Below, piece by piece: positions 61,657 through 64,000 of a stretch of DNA of 64,000 nt. Source of the DNA: CBDFGQ01 sp965247295 (GTDB taxonomy: Bacteria > Chloroflexota > Dehalococcoidia > Lucifugimonadales > JAGWBF01); contig CBDFGQ010000006.1 of the NCBI GenBank assembly GCA_965247295.1, positions 310,001-374,000 of the forward strand, read 5' to 3'. The notes below the pieces were generated by a model. That model did no database searches, was not told where the DNA came from, and was given only the letters and a program-made list of their open reading frames with translations. The position numbers and the translations under genes were made by a program. Every line of letters begins with the position of its first letter. Position 1 is the stretch's first letter.

Positions 61657-62679
61657 CTACTCTGGCTCCTCGATAAACTGAGGTATCTCTCTCAGCCTGG
61701 TAAAGTCCATCCCCAGTTGCACCGCTTCTTCAACATCCTGCTGGACCTCTCCGCTCGTACCCAAAAGTGAGTAGGCCAACGCGCGGTTAGCGTAGGCCAG
61801 GGCGTACTGTGGGTTGAGGCGGATGGCTTCGCCAAAGTCCTTGATCGCCTTCTCATACTCTTCCAGCTCGATGTAGGCAACACCCCGGTTGTTGTATGCC
61901 TCGGCAAGCTCAGGGTGCAGCCGGATGGTCGTTTCTAGGCCCACCATGGCCCTCTGGTCCTGTCCTGGGGTGTCGTAGGCGAGGGCATACCGTGATTTGA
62001 GGCCGATGGCTTTACCAAAGTCCTGGATGGCCCCACGATATTCTTCCAGCCCGAAATGGGCGAACCCCCGGTTGCTGTAGGCCTCGTCGAACTCAGGGTC
62101 CAGGCGGATGGCCGTGTCTAGGTCCTCGCTGGCCCTCTGGTACCAGCCGAGGTTGATGTAAACGAAGCCCCGATTGTTGTAGGCCAAGGCAGACTGCGAG
62201 TCTAGGCGGATGGCATCATCAAAGTCCTGGATGGCCCCCTGATAATGTTCCAGCTCAGAGTAGGCAAGGCCCCGGTTGTTGTAGGCCAGGGCATAACCTG
62301 ATTTGAGGCGTATGGCTTCACCAAAGTCCTGTATGGCTCCACGATATTCTTTCAGACGAAGGTAGGCGAAGCCCCGGTTGTTGTAGGCCTCGGCAAACTC
62401 AGGGTCCAGGCCGATGGCCATGTCTAGGTCCTCGCTGGCCCTCTGGTACTGACCCAGGCTGATGTAGACGAAGCCCCGGTTGTTGTACGCCTCGGCAAAT
62501 TGGGGCTTTAGACCGATGGCCTGGTCGTATTCAACCAAGGCCCCTTCCAGGTATCCCTGCGCCTCAAGCTCCACGCCGGCGATGTAGTGCTTCTCCGCCT
62601 CACCAGACCCGCCACAGCCTGATAGCAGTGACGCCACCGGTAGAAGAAGTAGCAATGTCAGAAGAAACGGTGCTCTCAA
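61657..62679 (-). CDS. TPR-repeat lipoprotein
   Basis: A 340-residue lipoprotein. TTG 62679 opens a signal peptide (RAPFLLTLLLLLPVASLLSGC) with lipobox LSGC; AAAGGGA lies upstream. Eight to nine tetratricopeptide repeats follow, each with the pattern A.AYNNRG.AY..L..Y..AI.DF..AI.L; one (ALAYDTPGQDQ) is degenerate and shortened. TPR arrays bind protein partners; this one would do so outside the membrane. The longer open frame to 63054 is antisense to the next gene and is not expected to be translated. Confidence 0.85.
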   Translation of the reverse strand: MRAPFLLTLLLLLPVASLLSGCGGSGEAEKHYIAGVELEAQGYLEGALVEYDQAIGLKPQFAEAYNNRGFVYISLGQYQRASEDLDMAIGLDPEFAEAYNNRGFAYLRLKEYRGAIQDFGEAIRLKSGYALAYNNRGLAYSELEHYQGAIQDFDDAIRLDSQSALAYNNRGFVYINLGWYQRASEDLDTAIRLDPEFDEAYSNRGFAHFGLEEYRGAIQDFGKAIGLKSRYALAYDTPGQDQRAMVGLETTIRLHPELAEAYNNRGVAYIELEEYEKAIKDFGEAIRLNPQYALAYANRALAYSLLGTSGEVQQDVEEAVQLGMDFTRLREIPQFIEEPE

Positions 62680-62992
62680 ACCAGAATCATTCCCTTTGTG
62701 GTGGGTCAATGCGCTGGAGGGGTTTCCACCCGCTTCCCCCGCAAATTGACGGGCCTCCCCAACGGCGTGATAATTGTACCAGATTTGGCATGTCTGCTTA
62801 AGACCGATTCGCAACAGCAAGCAGAATGTATCTTCTGAGCACCTGCGAGCCCTGGTGACCTCGAAGAGGGCCACATGGTAAAGGATACGGCCTGCTATCG
62901 GCCCGTCGGGGGGGAAGAGGCGGGCGCAGGGGAATACCTCGGGTGGTCGGGCGCCGGTACGAGTAGCTGCCACCCGAAGAGGAGCTGAACGT
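62680..62992. other. 313-bp divergent intergenic region
   Basis: Separates the TPR lipoprotein (minus) and the peroxidase-related gene (plus). TACAAT on the minus strand at 62773-62778, within the repeated GATAATTGTAC motif, is a probable -10 of the lipoprotein gene. No gene is seen. Confidence 0.4.
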
Positions 62993-63565
62993 ATGTCGTG
63001 GATAAGAGAAGAAGAGGTGGGACTGGCCAGCGTTATAAGCGTGATGTCGATCAATCACAAGGCCATGGAGGCGGTGCGGAACCTTAACCAGGCTGTGAGC
63101 TTCGGGGCCTCTCACCTTACCAGGGTAGAGGAGGAAGCCATCGCCACTACGGTCTCCGTGGTCAACAGATGCCGGTATTGAACGGTGGCTCACGGAGAGT
63201 TGCTCCGTCAGCATTCGGGAGACCCTGAGCTTGCCAGCCACGTGATGCACGACCATACCAGGGCGGAACTCGACCCAAAGATGCGAGGTATGCTGGACTT
63301 CGCGGTAAAGCTGACCCGTGAGCCGGCCTCCATGCAGGAGTCCGACGTGCAGGACCTCCGGTCCGTGGGACTCAGCGACGAGCAGATATTGTCTGTCACC
63401 CTGATTACGAGCCTGTTCAATTTCATGACTCGACTTGCGGACGGGCTTGGCGTAGAGGTGCCCCAGGACCGGCAGAGGACCGTCGAGGGGTGGCTCACCG
63501 GCCCGGCCGCGGGGCAGGAGTGGCTGCTGAGGCCGAAAGGTGGTGTGGAACCTTTACCCACGTAG
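62993..63565 (+). CDS. AhpD/CMD-like peroxidase-related selenoprotein (in-frame TGA, CRYU)
   Basis: ATG 62993, with GAGGAG eight nt upstream, opens a frame that meets TGA at 63179-63181 and continues in frame to a TAG at 63565, 190 residues in all. The protein matches the uncharacterised peroxidase-related family: LTRVEEEAIATTVSVVNRCRY, then TGA, TVAHGELLRQHSGDPELA, MRGMLDFAVKLTREPASM, DEQILSVTLITSLFNFMTRLADGLGVE. The family motif is NRC.YC...HG; the TGA stands for the second Cys, the peroxidatic residue in AhpD, giving C60-x-x-U63. A near-ideal SECIS hairpin follows. Read as a selenoprotein it should reduce peroxides or thiol substrates in the cytoplasm. A Cys-to-stop mutation is the alternative. 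Confidence 0.87.
63192..63208 (+). promoter_or_regulatory. SECIS-like hairpin after the peroxidase TGA
   Basis: ACGGAG (63192-63197) pairs perfectly with CTCCGT (63203-63208) around the loop AGTTG. The stem starts 10 nt after the TGA, and 16 nt separate the TGA from the loop, whose second base is G. It fits the bacterial SECIS pattern fully. Confidence 0.72.
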
Positions 63566-63654
63566 GACCGGTGCCCGAGAAAGCTTTTCTGGGACCAAGC
63601 TCGCGATGGTGGGCGACGGTGGAGTCTACCGATTAATTCGAAAGGAACGAAGAT

Positions 63655-64000
63655 ATGCAACAGGACCACGAGCGTTTTATGCGGATCGCCCTGGAGGAAG
63701 CGGCCAGGGGAGGGGCTGAAGGCAACCGCGCGGTGGGCTCGGTGATCGTCCGGGACGGCGCGGTGTTGGCCCGAGGAAGGAACCTTGCCCACACGAATCA
63801 CGACCCAACGGCGCACGCCGAGACGGTGGCCCTGCGAGCGGCTGGGGTCGCCCTCGGCCACACCGACCTGTCGGGGTACAATCTTTATACCACCATAGAA
63901 CCCTGCATCATGTGCTGTGGCGCAATCATGGTCAGCGGAATCAGTGTACTGGTTATGGGTGGCCGGAATGCGCCATCAGAGGGCCGTTACGGTGACTACA
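63655..64000 (+). CDS. Nucleoside/tRNA adenosine deaminase family protein (runs off the right edge)
   Basis: The 115 visible residues are a cytidine/deoxycytidylate-deaminase fold protein: MRIALEEAARGG, VGSVIVRDGAVLARGRNLA, zinc ligands in THAE-type AHAETVALR, and PCIMCCGAIMVSGI with two Cys ligands. This matches guanine deaminases and TadA; the C-terminal residues needed to decide are outside the window. ATG 63655 follows AAAGGA. It starts 89 bp after the peroxidase-related gene. Confidence 0.88.
   Translation, partial: MQQDHERFMRIALEEAARGGAEGNRAVGSVIVRDGAVLARGRNLAHTNHDPTAHAETVALRAAGVALGHTDLSGYNLYTTIEPCIMCCGAIMVSGISVLVMGGRNAPSEGRYGDY

Noticed and set aside
6976..63181. Genetic code change with TGA as a sense codon throughout
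   Set aside because: Many intact genes here end at TGA, and the in-frame TGAs fall only at conserved cysteine positions.

Overview
The window is bacterial, about 60% GC and gene-dense, with a mixture of ATG, GTG and TTG starts and clear AGGAGG-type ribosome binding sites. The content fits the Chloroflexota, most likely a Dehalococcoidia/SAR202-type lineage: a B12-dependent ribonucleotide reductase beside nrdR, a very reduced rsmH-ftsA-ftsZ division cluster, an F420/PPOX-type oxidoreductase, blue-copper lipoproteins, and a large set of hydrolases, amidohydrolases and medium-chain dehydrogenases. The taxonomic placement is inference; no rRNA gene is present.

Layout. 0-4 kb: the end of hflK, hflC with an unusual C-terminal extension, then rtcB and archease on the minus strand. 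4-22 kb: a cytoplasmic-type penicillin acylase, a DUF3179 lipoprotein, cinA, a zinc dehydrogenase, an M42 peptidase, a nucleotide cyclase, a UGSC-family operon, cupredoxins, an HpaB-type hydroxylase and a PD-(D/E)XK nuclease. 22.9-38 kb: housekeeping core (rsmH, ftsA, ftsZ, nrdR, nrdJ, pdxA, proC, yggT, padR plus membrane partner, degV, pepA), followed by tRNA-His and tRNA-Arg(TCG). 38.3-40 kb: a decayed element bounded by a partial repeat of the tRNA-Arg gene. 40-57.8 kb: transporter and catabolic genes. 58-61.5 kb: a second tRNA-Arg(TCT)-linked element with a nested IS3-family insertion and a 178-bp MITE inside a protease gene. 61.6-64 kb: a TPR lipoprotein, an AhpD-like peroxidase and a nucleoside deaminase running off the end.

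Main result. Four genes are each interrupted by one in-frame TGA that falls where the family has a conserved redox or metal cysteine: DUF3179 (U-PLC, 6976), a nucleotide cyclase with an N-terminal double CxxC (CTL-U, 12454-12456), a UGSC-family protein (U-GYC, 15444-15446) and an AhpD/peroxidase-related enzyme (CRY-U, 63179). In each case reading through restores one complete family-like protein, and a stem-loop starts 9-13 nt after the TGA with its apical loop 15-19 nt downstream, the geometry of a bacterial SECIS element. This points to a selenocysteine-using organism with several selenoproteins in 64 kb. DUF3179 and UGSC proteins are, as I recall, known to have selenocysteine forms; the selenocysteine-containing cyclase is not a form I recognise and is the best candidate for something undescribed. 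No selA, selB, selC or selD lies in the window.

Other points: an nrdR promoter carrying two NrdR-box-like sites 31 bp apart; an operator-like inverted repeat between the -35 and -10 of nrdJ; two separate tRNA-Arg-targeted elements; an IS with an apparent 8-bp target duplication; a MITE whose conceptual removal restores a protease reading frame exactly; a 130-bp tandem duplication at a gene junction; and three single-base frameshifts that may be either decay or assembly error.
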